Assembly: GCA_037893245.1 (NCBI GenBank)
Contig: JBAIAA010001638.1
Span: 18,923 to 82,922, forward strand
Direction of reading: 5' to 3'
DNA: 64,000 nucleotides
Source: Crossaster papposus
Taxonomy: Eukaryota > Echinodermata > Asteroidea > Velatida > Solasteridae
Below the pieces are notes generated by a model. The model worked only from the letters and a program-made list of their open reading frames with translations. It did no database searches and was not told where the DNA came from. Shown piece after piece: positions 35,044 to 50,000 of this stretch. Each line of letters opens with the position of its first letter. Within the stretch, counting starts at the first letter, position 1. A program made the position numbers and the translations under genes.

Positions 35044-38000
35044 TTAATGCAGGGTTGCTCGGACTTTCTGAAATGCATTCTGCAGCCTCCTTGAGCCCTT
35101 GTCAGACTGTAACTGATGGAAGTTGGAGCTGTGTCTCGCAGCCAAGACGTGAATATCCTGATCACAGGATTCTAAGATGCGCTGGCTCAGTAGATCATAA
35201 AGCTCTCTGTTGAGGTCAAAGGTGAAGGCGTGCTCCTGGAACACTCGGATCTGGTCCACAAACTTAGCGATGGATCTGCCAAGAGAAATATGTAAAAAAT
35301 ATCTAAAATCATTCTGCCTTGTACTTATATTTAAAGTAGCTAAATTGTGACTTTTTGAAGAAAACAAAATGTAAGGCGTTAGCCTTGCATTTCTTTTTTT
35401 AAATAGCCAAATTGTGAATTGTTGAAACAATAAAATTGTAAGGGGTCAGCCTTGCATTTTTTATTAAAATTGGCCAAAATGAGACTTTTTGCAAACATTT
35501 TAAATTGTAAGGGGTTAGCCTTGCATATTTCTTTTGTTATGGCCAAATTTTGAATTTTTGATAACAATAAAATTGTAAGGGGTTACAATTTTTATTAAAA
35601 TTGGCCAAAATGTGTCTTCTTGCTAAAATGTTTAATTGTAAGCAGTTATTAAAATTGGCTTAATTGTTACAATTTAATAACAATTATAAGGGGTTAGCCT
35701 TGCATTGTTTGTTAAAATTGGCGAACAATTCTTGCTTACTGAAAATGGGCCCCCAGTTTGTATACATATTTTTAAAAAGCCACAAGACAAACTCACTTCA
35801 TCTTGGTCCATTTGTACAAGCCGTTAGCCAGCTTAAAGCCTCCAATCTCCAGTTGTTGGATATGCATCAGAAAGAGCAAGGTAGCTGGTAAGGTCGGGCA
35901 GCCATTGTGGGCGTTAGTCTTGAGGAGAGAGTCGCTATCTCCTTGAAGGAGCACCTTGCCTGCATAGAGCTCCTCGTATAGCGTGACTACCTTGGAGGGA
36001 AGATTGCGCCAAGCCTGTCATGAGGAGAGAGATGTACAAGAATTTATTGACCGCGCTATTTTGGAATTCCAACTCAAATAAAATAGATTAAACTGCTTTA
36101 ACTAGCAATAAAAAAAGTTATTCAGGGTAAGAATCCCACACACAGACAGTTAAAATTTACATGGACAAATTTACAACCACCGACTTACAGGCACTTGTCT
36201 AACGATGAGACTGTCCAGGGCATCTAAGATTTGGACGCAGGTGGCAAAGTTCCTGAGGTCGTAGCACGCCTTGGCTATGTTGATGAACTTGGATAGAACC
36301 ACTAGCTGGATCTGGAGAAAAAAATATCGTATGCAAGATGATATTTTGTTTAGAGTTTGAGCCGGGTATAGCTTGGTGAAAAGTCCAGTGCTCGAAACTA
36401 ATCTTGTTGTTTAGTTGTAATCATCTAACATTTTGCTAAAAGTGATTTGTTTTAAATTTGTTTTAAACCATGTCAATTTACCCTGAAATTGCTGAATAAA
36501 ATATCAATGCAAATTGTTTACACACCCGAGGGGGTTAGGGCCAATTAATTGATTATGGTTAATGAATAATTGATTATGGTTAATGAATAATTGATTATGG
36601 TTAATGAATAATTGATTATGGTTAATGAATAATTGATTATGGTTAATGAATAATTGATTATGGTTAATGAATAATTGATTATGGTTAATGAATAATTGAT
36701 TATGGTTAATGAATAATTGATTATGGTTAATGAATAATTGATTATGGTTAATGAATAATTGATTATGGTTAATGAATAATTGATTATGGTTAATGAATAA
36801 TTGATTATGGTTAATGAATAATTGATTATGGTTAATGAATAATTGATTATGGTTAATGAATAATTGATTATGGTTAATGAATAATTGATTATGGTTAATG
36901 AATAATTGATTATGGGTAATTAATAATTGATTATGGGTAATTAATAATTGATTATGGGTAATTAATAATTGATTATGGGTAATTAATAATTGATTATGGG
37001 TAATTAATAATTGATTATGGGTAATTAATAATTGATTATGGGTAATTAATAATTGATTATGGGTAATTAATAATTGATTCTGGGTAATTAATAATTGATT
37101 CTGGGTAATTAATAATTGATTCTGGGTAATTAATAATTGATTCTGGGTAATTAATAATTGATTCTGGGTAATTAGTAATTGATTCTGGGTAACTAGTAAT
37201 TGATTCTGGGTAACTAGTAATTGATTCTGGGTAACTAATAATTGATTCTGGTTAATTAATAATTGATTCTGGTTAATTAATAATTGATTCTGGTTAATTA
37301 ATAATTGATTCTGGTTAATTAATAATTGATTCTGGTTAATTAATAATTAATTCTGGTTAATTAATAATTAATTCTGGTTAATTAATAATTGATTCTGGTT
37401 AATTAATAATTGATTCCGATTAATTAATAATTGATTCCGATTAATTAATAATTGATTCCAATTGATAATTGATTCCAATTAATAATTGATTCCGATTATT
37501 AATTGATTCCGATTAATAATTGATTCCGAATAATAATTGATTCCGAATAATAATCGATCCCGATTAATAATCGATTCTAATTTTAATAATCGATTCTAAA
37601 TTAATAATCGATTCTAAATTAATAATCGATTCTAAATTAATGTTAATTATTACTTATTAATTATTATGGAAACGCCTTGAGCGCCAATTTGACGATGTTG
37701 GCACTATACAAGACTTTTGTTATTATTTTAAATAAAAGCTCGGCATTTAAAACCGCCCCCCAAAAAAATCAACTGGGAATGCTTTAGTTCAAAAGAACTT
37801 TTCAGAACTTCTAAACAATTTCAAGATTTTGATATATAATCTTAGGATAAAGGTTTTCAGGGTAAATCAATAAATGATTACAAGTACAAGATAGTTGAAA
37901 TGTTGTCAATTATAGAGCAACCCACCTTAGCAGAACTGCAGCTGACAATCTCAGCCGACACCCAATGCGAGACATCCTTGGCGTGATCCAACAGCGCCCT

Positions 38001-41000
38001 CACGGCTCCGTCCTCACCCAACGACGCAATGAACAGACTCGGCGTCTCATGGACATCGGGACCCGCTTGGCCTTGACCTCCAGCAGTATCGTAGTTGTTG
38101 GTGTTGACTCCTATGCCTTTGCTGCGCGAGTTGAGGTAGTGCACGGGATGGACGCAGTGGAAAAGCTCCTGGAAATGAGACCAACAATTTATTTTGTTGT
38201 CGAGGGGGAAATTAAATGAATGAGAATGAGAACATACATTTTCAAAAACTAAGACTTAAAACCATAAATGCTTTGGTTCTACTGCATGAGAAAAAAACAA
38301 GAAACCTTTCCCTAGTCTAATACCTGCTGTAGAAGTGTTAGTTGATGGGCGAGATTCAAGGAAGTATGATCACTGAGTGAGAAGCCATCTTTCTTCATGG
38401 ATCTAGCCGACAGGTAGGCACCGTCCATCTGCTTGGAGGAATCTTTCTTGGAGAGACATGACATGATGCCAGCCTTAAGTCTGCCACGCCCGGCTGTACC
38501 AAAGACGCCTTTGGAGTCTTTGGATCCTAAAACCTAGAGAAAAAAAGAAAACATGATGGACAGTTGCTGTTACTTTTAAGTTTTCTTACTGATGTTTAAT
38601 AATATCTGTTATCACGTCAGGAAAGATCTAGCCGGGATATAGGCACTTTTAATTGGCCTCCACCCTGGAGCGAAGCAATTGTAGTTAAGTGTCTTGCCCA
38701 AGGGCACAAACACCATGTGAAATCATAATATCATCATGATGTAAACAGTTTTCAAATTTGAGTTTTACCGTTTCCATTGGCAACTGGTCCCTGGTATCTT
38801 CCCTCTGCGTAGCAACCGCTAGACTGGTGCCTGGCCGGTCTTGTTGGCGTTTCTCAATCAACTGAATAAGACACTGACCGTTTGAATCCACGGGAAGAAT
38901 CTGAGGAAACAAAAATGCAAACATGAAATGCAAGATTGAATTTTTGAACCGGATACTTCTGGGTATTATTTATTTTAAGGAAAATTCCTAGAAGACAGTT
39001 GTCGTCGTCGTCGTCGTGGCAGCCGGTCGTAGTTGACCAGGCGTCTACATCTTCTTTGACAAGCTTTCTGATGTGAATGAAGTCCAATGCGGGGGCGGCA
39101 ATTATCTTCCCTACTTGAAATCATACCTTTTTGACAGCTTTCACATTGTAACTTTCATTGGGCACACAAACAATGGCAGAGACATTTACAAACCTTCTCC
39201 GAAATGAAGACACGTACATCTTGCAATAGTTGGGGGTTTGGTCTCAAGTCCCCATCAAAGAATCCTTCCACCCAGACTTGAAGAATGTCTAAGGTCCGAT
39301 TCAGGATCTTATTGCGATTTTCATTTTGCCGACTGCTCATCCTATGAACAAGAAACAAATTAAGACCACTTATTAGCGACCACACACTGAATTACATCTG
39401 AAGTTGTATTTTGTTTTTCACTAATAAATTTTTCAAAAATTTTATTTTGGGAATTTGCAGTGCTATTGTTTTCAAAAAAATATGGCCTAATTATACACGT
39501 TATGTAATGAACTTACCTCTGAGCAGAGGTGAACGTGTTGGCTATGAATTGAAGCAGTTCCTGTGATGTGGTGTAGTAGTGATAAGTGTAGAAGAAATGA
39601 TAGAGGTAGCCTTGAAGAAGGGAATGACTGCAGGCAAAATTAAAACACATTTTCTTCAGCGTTTCTTAACCAGTTCGCGCCGGGATTATTTTAACATCGC
39701 TGAGCCCACGGGCGGGATTGTTTTTAACGAAACTCGATCCGAAGCGGGTTCAGGCTGATAGTGCCGGGAAGCACACCCACGCATTTCCGACCTTGCTCGC
39801 TGCTGACATACATTTACGAACTTGAACTTGGCGTGTTTATGCGTCATCAGTTTTGAATTTGGGGAAATTTTTGCGTCTATATACGTCATCCGGCGCGAAC
39901 TGGTTAAAAAAGGGCTTCATAAGTGGTCTAAAAGCGTTATGAAAGTGTCACTGAAATCACTTCATAATTTGTATTTGTTTTTGCAGGTACCTTTATTTAT
40001 GTAATCACTCATGGAAATATATAAGGCATTAAAGAATGTGTGCTGAATTATAAAAACTTGTGTCCAATGTAAACAGGGACACAAAAAATTGAACCCGTAA
40101 TTTATGGACGGACCCTTATACATACATCAGAATTGATAGCGCAATGGTCTTGGGTTCGACACCCAATTAGTCAAATTATTTTCTAAAATTATCTTTCAAA
40201 TCAAAAGTATGAAACATAAAACACAATAACTGTAGACACCAGGAAAAAGAAATAATGATGATTTGACCGAAGAAACAATTATAACAATACGAACATCTTC
40301 CGCTCTAAAATAAATGAACTAACCGAGCATAAAGAAATGAGAAGAAACCAACAGGCTGGCCTGCCTGGAGTGACACTTTATTTCGGTTGGTCTTGAAGGC
40401 TAGCAAGGGGTTGTCATCTGTAGGTCGGAGGTCAAGGGTCATCTTTCCAGGACTGGTAACAAAAACCACAGACACGTAACTTTTGTTTAATCCAATTTTT
40501 GTTCAGGTTTTGGAAGGATTTGTTGAGAGCAAAGGCTAAAATGAATGTATTATGCTAAAGGGCGTGGGTTCAAGTCCTGCCAAATTAGCCTGGGATGTTT
40601 TTCTCACAAGATCTCAAACACTAAACAATGAATACTTTTAACATCACATCAACGAAAAAAACCAAAAAAACTAGACTAGTCTAATCAGTCCTGACCTTGT
40701 TGCCAGTGAATACAGATAGCATAGCTCCAGTCCCCACTGTTCAGCATACAGCATCTCTAAATGTCTGAGAGAAGACTCGAGGAACTCTATTCTCTTGGTC
40801 ATGTCGACGACCTGTTTGCCTACTTTGGTTGCCATGGTCTTGTTGTCAGCCCCTGGAAAGAGAAACAGTTATATAACTTGCTATAAAAATAGGAGGGGGG
40901 TGTAAATTTAGTTTTAAAAATTTGCTCTGCTACACGTAGTATTTTTTTTATAGTCTCTACAATAAAGAACTGTATCAACATTTGTCAACAATAATCATCT

Positions 41001-44000
41001 GCTTTTAAAAGAATAATTGTTAGGACGGTAGAGTACCTTTTGTTTGTTGGTTGTGGAGAAGTTTGCGGTAGAATCTTTCCGTCTTACTTCGCATTCTCTT
41101 CTCCATCATCAACTGCTGCTCAACATCCTGCAAAAGTGGGAGGGAATCCACGTGTATAAAAATGCAAGCATGATTTGATTTCATTTCTAGGCATTTTAGC
41201 TAAAGAAAGTGAAACTCCATACATAAATATTAGTCAGTAATTTAGCAACTAAAATTATTTGTGAGAACTACTTAATATAACAAAAATCCCCAAATGTTTC
41301 TGATATATAATATTAAAGGGTCTCTTTCTCAAATAAAAGACTTTTGAATGGGTAAAAACCATGATACTATCTCTATACTGTTTTGTACAATTTATACATT
41401 TCCTGATAATTATTATTTCTTTACGTGTATTTTCAATCAAACTGAAATAGACAAGTTATAAATCATTACAAATTTGCTGTTCTGATTCTGTTAAAGAAAA
41501 CAATTCTTGGGAACACATCAGCAGTTAATTGGAGACTTGGAAGAGTTAGAGTACATGTACTTACAGCAATCTTAGCATCAATGTTATGCTGCGTCCCTCT
41601 AGCCCCCGTTAACTTCTGTGTGTAAGCTGCCACGGTTGGGTCAACGCTTTCTCCTCGATACAACACCCCACTGGATAAACCACACTTCGACTCGTCCAGA
41701 GACTCACTAAAGGAGCTCATGGAAGGTAACGAGATGGTATCCGAGTTGTTGAACTGTGAGCGTGAGTTACCAGACGAGGTGCTACTGAGCGACCCCTGAC
41801 TCTCTTGGCGATTCAGGGATCTGTTGAGCATCTCACGGATCTTGCGATTGGTGGAGTCACTGGAGTCCAAGGTTGAACGATAGACTTGAGATGTTGGGGA
41901 ATTTGATAAAGAAGGCTCAAAGTGACTGGATGTCAGGGATGCATTTAAGCTGTTGTTCGGGTCGTCTTGGGAGGTCTTATCCAGGCCGAGGATGGAACTG
42001 GAGCAAAGACTGCTTGCGAGGCTGCCTCGGGATGAATTCAGATCCAAAGAAGAATTCTCAAGTAATGCACTCATATCCAGAGAATCATCAGTAGTATTCT
42101 GTAACCCATCCAGATCTTTTTTCCTTGGTGGCTTAGCTGGTCTCTGCATCATCATCCTGTTTCTGCCACTAAATTGGCCATTTGTCTCCAAATCCTTGGC
42201 AAGTTCTGGACTGTTTAATCTCAAAAGAGTATTTAGTGACTCATTCTCAGCCATGATCCCAACAGCCAGTTTCCTCTGACGTACAGGTACGTTGTTTCCT
42301 TCACTACTTTCGTTTTTCTCTAAACTATTCCCAAGCTCCATCCCTCCAGTCAGTGCTTTCCTGCATAGCTCATGGGATTCCTTACTAGCAGTAATAGGCT
42401 CATCTCTTCGTAGTGGAGACAATTTGCTCTTGCTCTCACTGGCTGAAGAATCACTCTTCAGGGTTGTCAGACTTGGTTTCAAGACTGAAGCAATAATTTG
42501 CTTCTCTCCGTCTATCCTCACATCTCTTGCCTTTTTATTTTCTGCCTGACTTGCCAAACCTTTCTCCCTCAAGTCACTCTCTTGTCTCGTCTCTGCGGTT
42601 CGTTTCCTTTCCTCAACAGCGAGACTTTTTGATCTTTCGTCAACATCATCAGCTTTACTCTTCGTCAAGGCAGATCCAGGTAATGTCGTCTTTTCTCCGG
42701 TTTGCTTGTTGTGTTTTTTGTTTTGTGTCGTGATTACTGCAGATAGTGACTTCTGTCTGTTTGGCGTATGATCCTTTCTACTTGATGTTGAGTGTCGTGG
42801 CTTCTTAGATACTGATGAACTTTAGTAGACAAAATCAATCATTAATAGCTTTCTTTTTTGCAATTTTATTTTATTTCTTTTTTCAATTGAAGTGGCTTGC
42901 ATTTTCTGTCAACAAACAATTTTGTTACGGTCGTCACAAATGAGTTCCAACATTTATGAGAAAGGACAAAACATGTCATCAGTACATGTACTTTAACTTA
43001 TGCTACAATAAAACATGTACACAAAACGATGAAATGCCAAACCCTTTCTGTGACAACACCCAAATACAGTATGCCTAAACTTTTGACAAATTTATCTGAT
43101 CTTTAATTAAAAACAACTTTGAAAAAAATCAATGTTGATGATGTTCTTAGTAAGACGCAAATGTACAAACTGTTTTACCTTTGTTTACTGCTCGTGGGCA
43201 GTTTCTGTCCGTTGACAGCTTCGTAAAGATCTCCTAGAAGTTCCTCCTCCCAGTAGAGATCGCAGAATTTCTCTGAGATGGCATTGTTAAAGGTTATGCA
43301 ACTCAGCTTACCCAGCGATGTAATGTACTCGGCTGTGATACAAAGGTGGGGCAATCAATTTTGGTTTGTTCAAGAACACACATGCCATTATTTAAGTTTT
43401 CAAATTCGCTGATGTTGACAAATGATACAGCGGTTACAATTTTGGGCTTTAAATCATGCTTAGCCGAGATCAGATGCAACCTCGGACATGTGTTTCTCGA
43501 GAAAAGCTTCAAGTTTTTAATTTAAAAAAAGGTTCACATACCCATGGCTAAGTCTTCAACACCGTTTTCCAAGTACCCATCATAGGCGAAGGCTTGTCGG
43601 ATGAGTTTGATAACCTTTTTGAGTGTTGCGTTTCCCTGCAAGGCATCTGCAAGCTGTACCTCTGATAACTTCGGTAGTTCCTCTCCGCTGGACAAGCTAT
43701 AGCGAAGATTTACCCCACTATCTCTAGACAGAGAGGACATGGAGATGGGTGATGAGACGTGATGGTTGGAGGGATTCGTGGGACGAGTGTCGTCAATGTC
43801 GTCGGTGGAATAGTTAGGCTTCTTGGAAGCATGGTTGTCGCGCGGCTTGTGACTTATGCGAGGCTTTGCAGAATGACTAGATTTGATTACTGGTTTCTTT
43901 AGAGTTTTACAGGAAATGTCTTTTGAGTCTGTTTTGTAGATTGAGAGTAAATCCTTGGGCCTCTCGCAAGATTTACTTCGTGATTTGGAATCCTGAAGTT

Positions 44001-47000
44001 TATTAACTTTATTAAGATTGTGGGACTTGCTGCAGTCGTGATTTCTCTCCCGGGCCTGATCAGGATCACTGTGAGTTGAGGTCTTGGTCGGCTTCTTGCG
44101 CATAACCTTCGGAGAGCTTTTTAAGCGGAGGGTTTCCAGAAATGAAGACTCGCTGCTCTCCGACTCGCTGGCTTTATTTAGGGCTCCTCTGGCAGGGATC
44201 CTTTTGGAAGGCGACACGAAGTGTTTCACTTTCTCGTGCCTCTTTTTCATCTGTTCACGTTTTCGTTCGGCAGTATCCCTCCGAGGTATTTCGGGAGTCA
44301 CAGGAATACAGGTGCTTTCACCATCACTGCTTACACCAGGACTTTTCAGACTAGTCCAGTAATTCTGCTTTTCTGTCTTGCTGTTTGACACGACAGTAGT
44401 TTTGTCTGTAGAGGTAGCTGGAGTTGTGTTCGGAGCTAAGCATGAATTAAGCACTTGGGCCCTGTGAGATGTAACAGTGGATGCATCACCTGGTGTAATG
44501 GTGGAATTTTCCTTGGTGGCAAGTAAACTTTGAGATATAACAGGTGACCCGTGAAAAACCACAGGGGAGCTCTGAATGTCTACGGGAAGGACGTGGAAGA
44601 GTCCAGTGGCTGGGTCCTGTTGAAGTTGGACCTTGAGGGGAAAGCTTGGGATGGCGGCCTCACTTGGTGTCGCTGCTACAGGTACGGTAGCGATGGTATT
44701 AGTAACTTGAGGCATGGTTTGAGTACTGGCTAACCTCAATGGCAACATCTGACCGAGGAGGTTGTTCTGATAAATGGCCGCAAAGGCAGGGGACTGAGTT
44801 GTTGCTGGCACAAGCTGTGGCTGATTGGCCGTGATTTCAGAAGCCTTGTGAAGATTGGCTGGCAATGTTTGGTTATTCATTGGAAAGGAGGCAATTGGTT
44901 TCACTTTGATTGGTTGGCTAGATGAGGCAGGAGCCTCTGCAATTCTTTTCATCTGTACAGATTTGGATGCTGTTTGAGATTCCAGAGATGACCTATGAGG
45001 CTTATCGATGGGAGAGAAAGCACTTTCACGACTGATTGGCGATTCCTGAACGACCTTCACCTTAGCTATCTGTACTCGAGTCTCTCCACTACTGGCCCCG
45101 TCTCTGGATACGTTCCTCTGATCAGTTTGGGAGGTGGCCTTCAATGTTATGGCGTCTGCTTCCAAAGAAATTGTCTGCTCATCAACTTTTTGTGGCTCTG
45201 GTGGTTTCAAATTTCTATATGTAGTCCTTGTATTATCATCTTCATCTTTTATGTCACTTTTACTTGATAGTTTTAATTTAATGAGCGGTGTGGGTTCCAT
45301 TGTCAAACAGGACTGTTCTTTATCATTTCTAGTATCTGCTTGTTCTGTGTAGTCCAAAGGTTTCTCCAAGCTCTGGTTAGGTTGATCTGAAGGTGATGGA
45401 CCTCTGCTGGCCATGGCATCATTTTCCAGAGACTCAAGCATATTAGGAGAAGGTGGCTGCTTTTTGGAAGCTTTCAGATCCAACTTGATTGCCTCAATGG
45501 CAGCCTTTGCTTTAGCCTTGGCCTCCTTGATGTTTGGCGAACTGGGAGATCGAGTAAGACTCTTGGTGCTGCCGGATTTATCTTCGGAGACAACAATCGG
45601 AGTAAAGTGAGTTGCAGAGAACACCAAGCTCTCCTGAGCTCGGAAGTCAGCAACGCTGCTTCGGCGATCGGCAAAAAAATCCTGTAGTTTGTTTAAATCC
45701 TGGATTGAATTGTAAGACAGGTCCGTTCTAGAGACACTTTCTGTTTTCCGCCTCGCTCGCTTAGCTGCCATACTTTTAGATCCCTTGTCAGTTTGTTGGC
45801 TCTTCCCCTCTGTGATGTTGTCAAGACTAGAGCGGCTCGATTTAGAGCTTAGGTTCGATTTACTAGAGTGATACTGGTTTATACGGAAAGCCGACGAACG
45901 CGGCTCAAACGAGTGAATTGCACCAATGCTGTGCGAGCGTAATGCCTTCTTAAACATCACAGGATGATAATCTGCTTCGGATTCCTCATCATCTAGCCAG
46001 GGATAATCCAAGATCAAATCTCCCTCCAGCATAGAGAAATCCTCCGTTCCCAGAAGAGACAAGGGCTCTGTGCTCCCCGAGTTCTCATCTCCACTTTCAT
46101 TTTCCAAGTCTCCTGACACCTCACTAGTTTCTTCACTTTTTTCTTTAGACTGCTGCTTGCAAGACTTCACAAATGTGGCCAGAGCGGAAGAGACTTTGAC
46201 TGAATTTGTAGTCGCAGAGCTCTCAATATCCATACCGTTTCCATTTGTGCACACCGCTGACACCGTTATAGCTGGGACATGTGGTTCCGTCTTGAACAAA
46301 GTGGAACCTGATGTTTCAGGATCACCGTTTTTCTTAGACCCACGCCTGTCACCAGAGTGAACACTTTCCATGGTAGAAACACTGTAATGCCTCCTCATAG
46401 CAGGGGACCTCTCATTCTCAGACATTCCTTCCCCAGCACCATTTGTGACTAGTCCAGCCCCTGACTGGCTTTCACAAGTAGAGTATATCTTCTTCAGAAT
46501 GTCTTGGGCTCGTTGCGAGAGTTTATTCAGAGCGGCCGCTGTGGGTGCCTCTCTCAGGGGCTTTTCCTCTAGAGGCTCTAAACATTTCTCATCGGCCATT
46601 TTGACAGTTTTCGTGTTCGGGCTGAGACTTCTCAGAGGGGTAGGGGAAGGGGATGCAGAGGATGAGATGTTGAAGACATCGGTGGGGCTGAGAGAATCCC
46701 AGCTCGTGCCATTGCTGAGACTGTATCTCCTGGAGAATAGCACCTGATTGGCTGTGGAAGACCGTCTTCTGTTCAGAAGCGACTCATCGTGAGCTGGGGG
46801 GGGGGGGAGAAAATAAACACAACAATCACATTAAATAAATGATACTCTCAAAATCAATGTCAGGGGTCCGAAACCAACAATATATTAATGCCAGATGGAT
46901 TCAACTGTAGTAAAATATCTTGCCCAAGAACAAAAGCACCAATAATAAATACATTGGGAATATTAAGATTGCAAGATCAAACTGGGATACCTGGCAAATC

Positions 47001-50000
47001 ATAGCAAGAATCTATAGAGATTCTCCGTCTGCTGATAGACGACAGTTGCCGACAGAGGAAAGTTGATGGGTCCTTGAGGTTTCTCTCACAGGTCTTGACG
47101 ATCTCATGGACGTCTGGTCTCTGGTCCGGATCCTCTGATGACAGCCGATTAACGAGGTCATACAACGGTTGGCTGATCTCGGCCTGGTCGTTGTTCTCAT
47201 CCGGTGGGCAATACTTGGCTGCTTCCAGGAGGGTGCGGGCCAGGGAGTAGAGGTGACCCTGAGGGGTGCCAGAGATTTGGATAAACACTCTTTAGTGAAA
47301 TAATCACCCCCACTGATTATTAATCATATAGGTATTGGGGTGGTGTGTCTATGGGACTTTTGTTTAGGTAATTGTGGGGTTATTCAGAAGGAGTTTAATA
47401 TTGTTTGGGGTTTTGTGGATGACTGGGTAAGTAGGACCGAGGCCATGTTTGAGGTCTTTGGTGAATCGCGAACAATTATTGATTGAATTGTTATGCGTCC
47501 TAAGATATCAATGACATTTATAATTCAATAAACTGTGGCACCAATTGCCAAACGTTTGACTGGTCAGAATGTGAAGGTAATTTAAAGTGACAGAATTGTT
47601 TTCATCTTTGGTTGCAATTCTAGTCACTATATACATACAACCTGCAACATTGCCATTTCAGATTATTCACTGAACAGGCAAATTTACCTGAACTCTTGAT
47701 ACAAATCTAGGAGGACCATGACACACGATGCAATACACGAGGTAATTTACACGAGGCAACTTGTTTTGGGTATTTTTTTCATGAAGAAAACTAAAATGTT
47801 AGAAATTTCCATAAACTGTTGTGAGACACTATGAACATCAAACAAAAGAAAAATGAATCAAATGTATAAACTTTTTGTTTGTGCCAGTGAGAAATGAAAA
47901 TTTGTTAACAACTATTTACAGGATTCCTTTTTTGTCTTTCTCTTAGACATCCAATCACATGCTGCCCCACAGCTAGCAAGGGAACGAAGAGTGCACTTTT
48001 GTCTGAAAAGGTCAAATGAGAAGTCTCGTTTTCTTCATTCTGAAATCAATCAAATCTGGCCCAATTCCAGACAAACATTCATTTGTGGGATGGTAAATGA
48101 TCTATCTGGTCGGGCATCCAATGGCATATTCAATTCCAGTGAAATGGAACACGGGCGGGTTTTGAAAGCTGGATAGAACTGGGTCAGCTGTAGAAGTGGT
48201 AATTTCATCCCAGGAGTCTTGTTATGATGGGGGGGGGGGGTGCAATTTCATTGAGCTGCTTAGCACAAAAAAGTCTTGCTCATCTATAAATACAGATTAC
48301 CACATAAAACTTCATCTGCCTTCCATGCTGAGCAAAAATCAGGATACCGGTCAAAAACAATATATACATCAACTGAAAACTGGGTTTGTAACCCTGTTTT
48401 TGCAAACTTTTTGAAGAAAAAAAAATACGCAAACAACAAACTAAACAAAAACACTAATAATATGAAAACAAACAGTGTTTCAAGAAAATACTTCTTCCGT
48501 CCTTAGAAGTTATTTCTAGATAGACAAGAAAAGTTTTCTTAAAATACATGTACAATAGTTTTGTAATTTTAAGAAACCTGTTTTAGGCCGTGTAAGAAAT
48601 GCTGTTGCACTATGTTTGGAGTTTCATTAAAACAAAACAAAGACAAAGGTTTTAGTAATATGTGACCCAGCACGAGTAAATGAGACACTTTGAGGCAAAA
48701 ATGAAAATTGATTTTGATTTCATCATTTAAAGCTAAACAAGCTTTAAATGATGAAATCAAAATCTCAATTTTCAATTTTGCCTCAAAGTGTCTCATTTAC
48801 TCGTGCTGAGTCACATATAAAAGATATTCACTTTTTAATGAGAAATTAAAAAAATTTAAATGCAATATTGAATTATGGATTAATCAATTGCTTTACATTA
48901 TTTGAATTTAAAGTAAAATGGAATTGTAAGGATTTAAAAAAAAGGCCTACACTGCAGACGAATGGTTTTTTTGTCAAACTATTTTTAGGGAGTGAGACAA
49001 GATAATATTTCTTGAAACAAAATTATTCTCAGAAATTAGCAGAGTATCAAAGAATGTCAAGGAAATTTATACAAGTAAAGTTGAAGGAAAATGCTGTAAA
49101 GTATTTGTGAGTACACTTAACTTTACATACCGGTACATATACTGTACATACGTGGTATGCGAGCTTGTTACTTTGTAATCCAATATCATATTTTTTTCTC
49201 AGCGCCGGACGACTTCTTCAATTGTAAAATGGGACAAGACGCCTCAAGGAAAAGAAACAATCTGACACCGTTTGTATTTTTATTTCAGGACAGAAGCCAA
49301 GGGGGGAAAAGCATCGTGTTAGAATGATCAGACAGGTACCGTACCGTACACGTACGTGTATTTGCCTTTCATCAAAGATTTTTAGCCTTTAGGTTTTCCA
49401 TTTTAACTTTCTACCCACGCAGACCAAACCATTGCTGAGATTTTTCAGAGTTTCCATTTGATTGTTTTTAATGATACACATGTATGTGACAGTCCTCCGG
49501 CAGACAAATATAAACTAACCTTTTAGCTCAACAATTGTGGCTTAGAAAATGTTGATGATTTTGGCACAAGTACCTTTGTTACTTTGTTACTTCAAGACTT
49601 GATTATTGCAACAGTTTGCTTTTTGGCTTGCCTGAGTTTGAATTCAGGAAATTACAGGTGATTCAAAATTCAGCTGCACGCCTTGTCACTAGGATGAAAA
49701 AATCTAAACTTATTACTCCAGTGCTGACAAGTTTACATTGGCTTCCAGTAAATAAGCGTGTGGAATTTAAAATTGCGTGTCTTGTTTACAAGATTATGAA
49801 GGGAATAGCTCCAGGTTATTTATGTGAATTACTAAGTGTTAAACCAAGTACACGCACTCTGCGCTCGACAACCTCTGGTGTGGTATGTTTAAAGCAGCCA
49901 CTTGGCAAAACTAAATACTATGGAGATCGATCATTCACATTATATGCCCCTCGTCTGTGGAATAGGCTTCCAGCAGCAATCCGATCTGCTGATAATTTTG

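Larger units (their letters stand above)
36312..37925 (-). other. KNDC1 intron holding a 21-bp array and a LINE tail
   Basis: This intron of about 1.6 kb lies between the exon ending [11 protein letters not shown] and the exon beginning IQLVVLSKF. Nearly all of it is the tandem array at 36546-37655 and the retrotransposon tail at 37660-37730. Confidence 0.75.
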
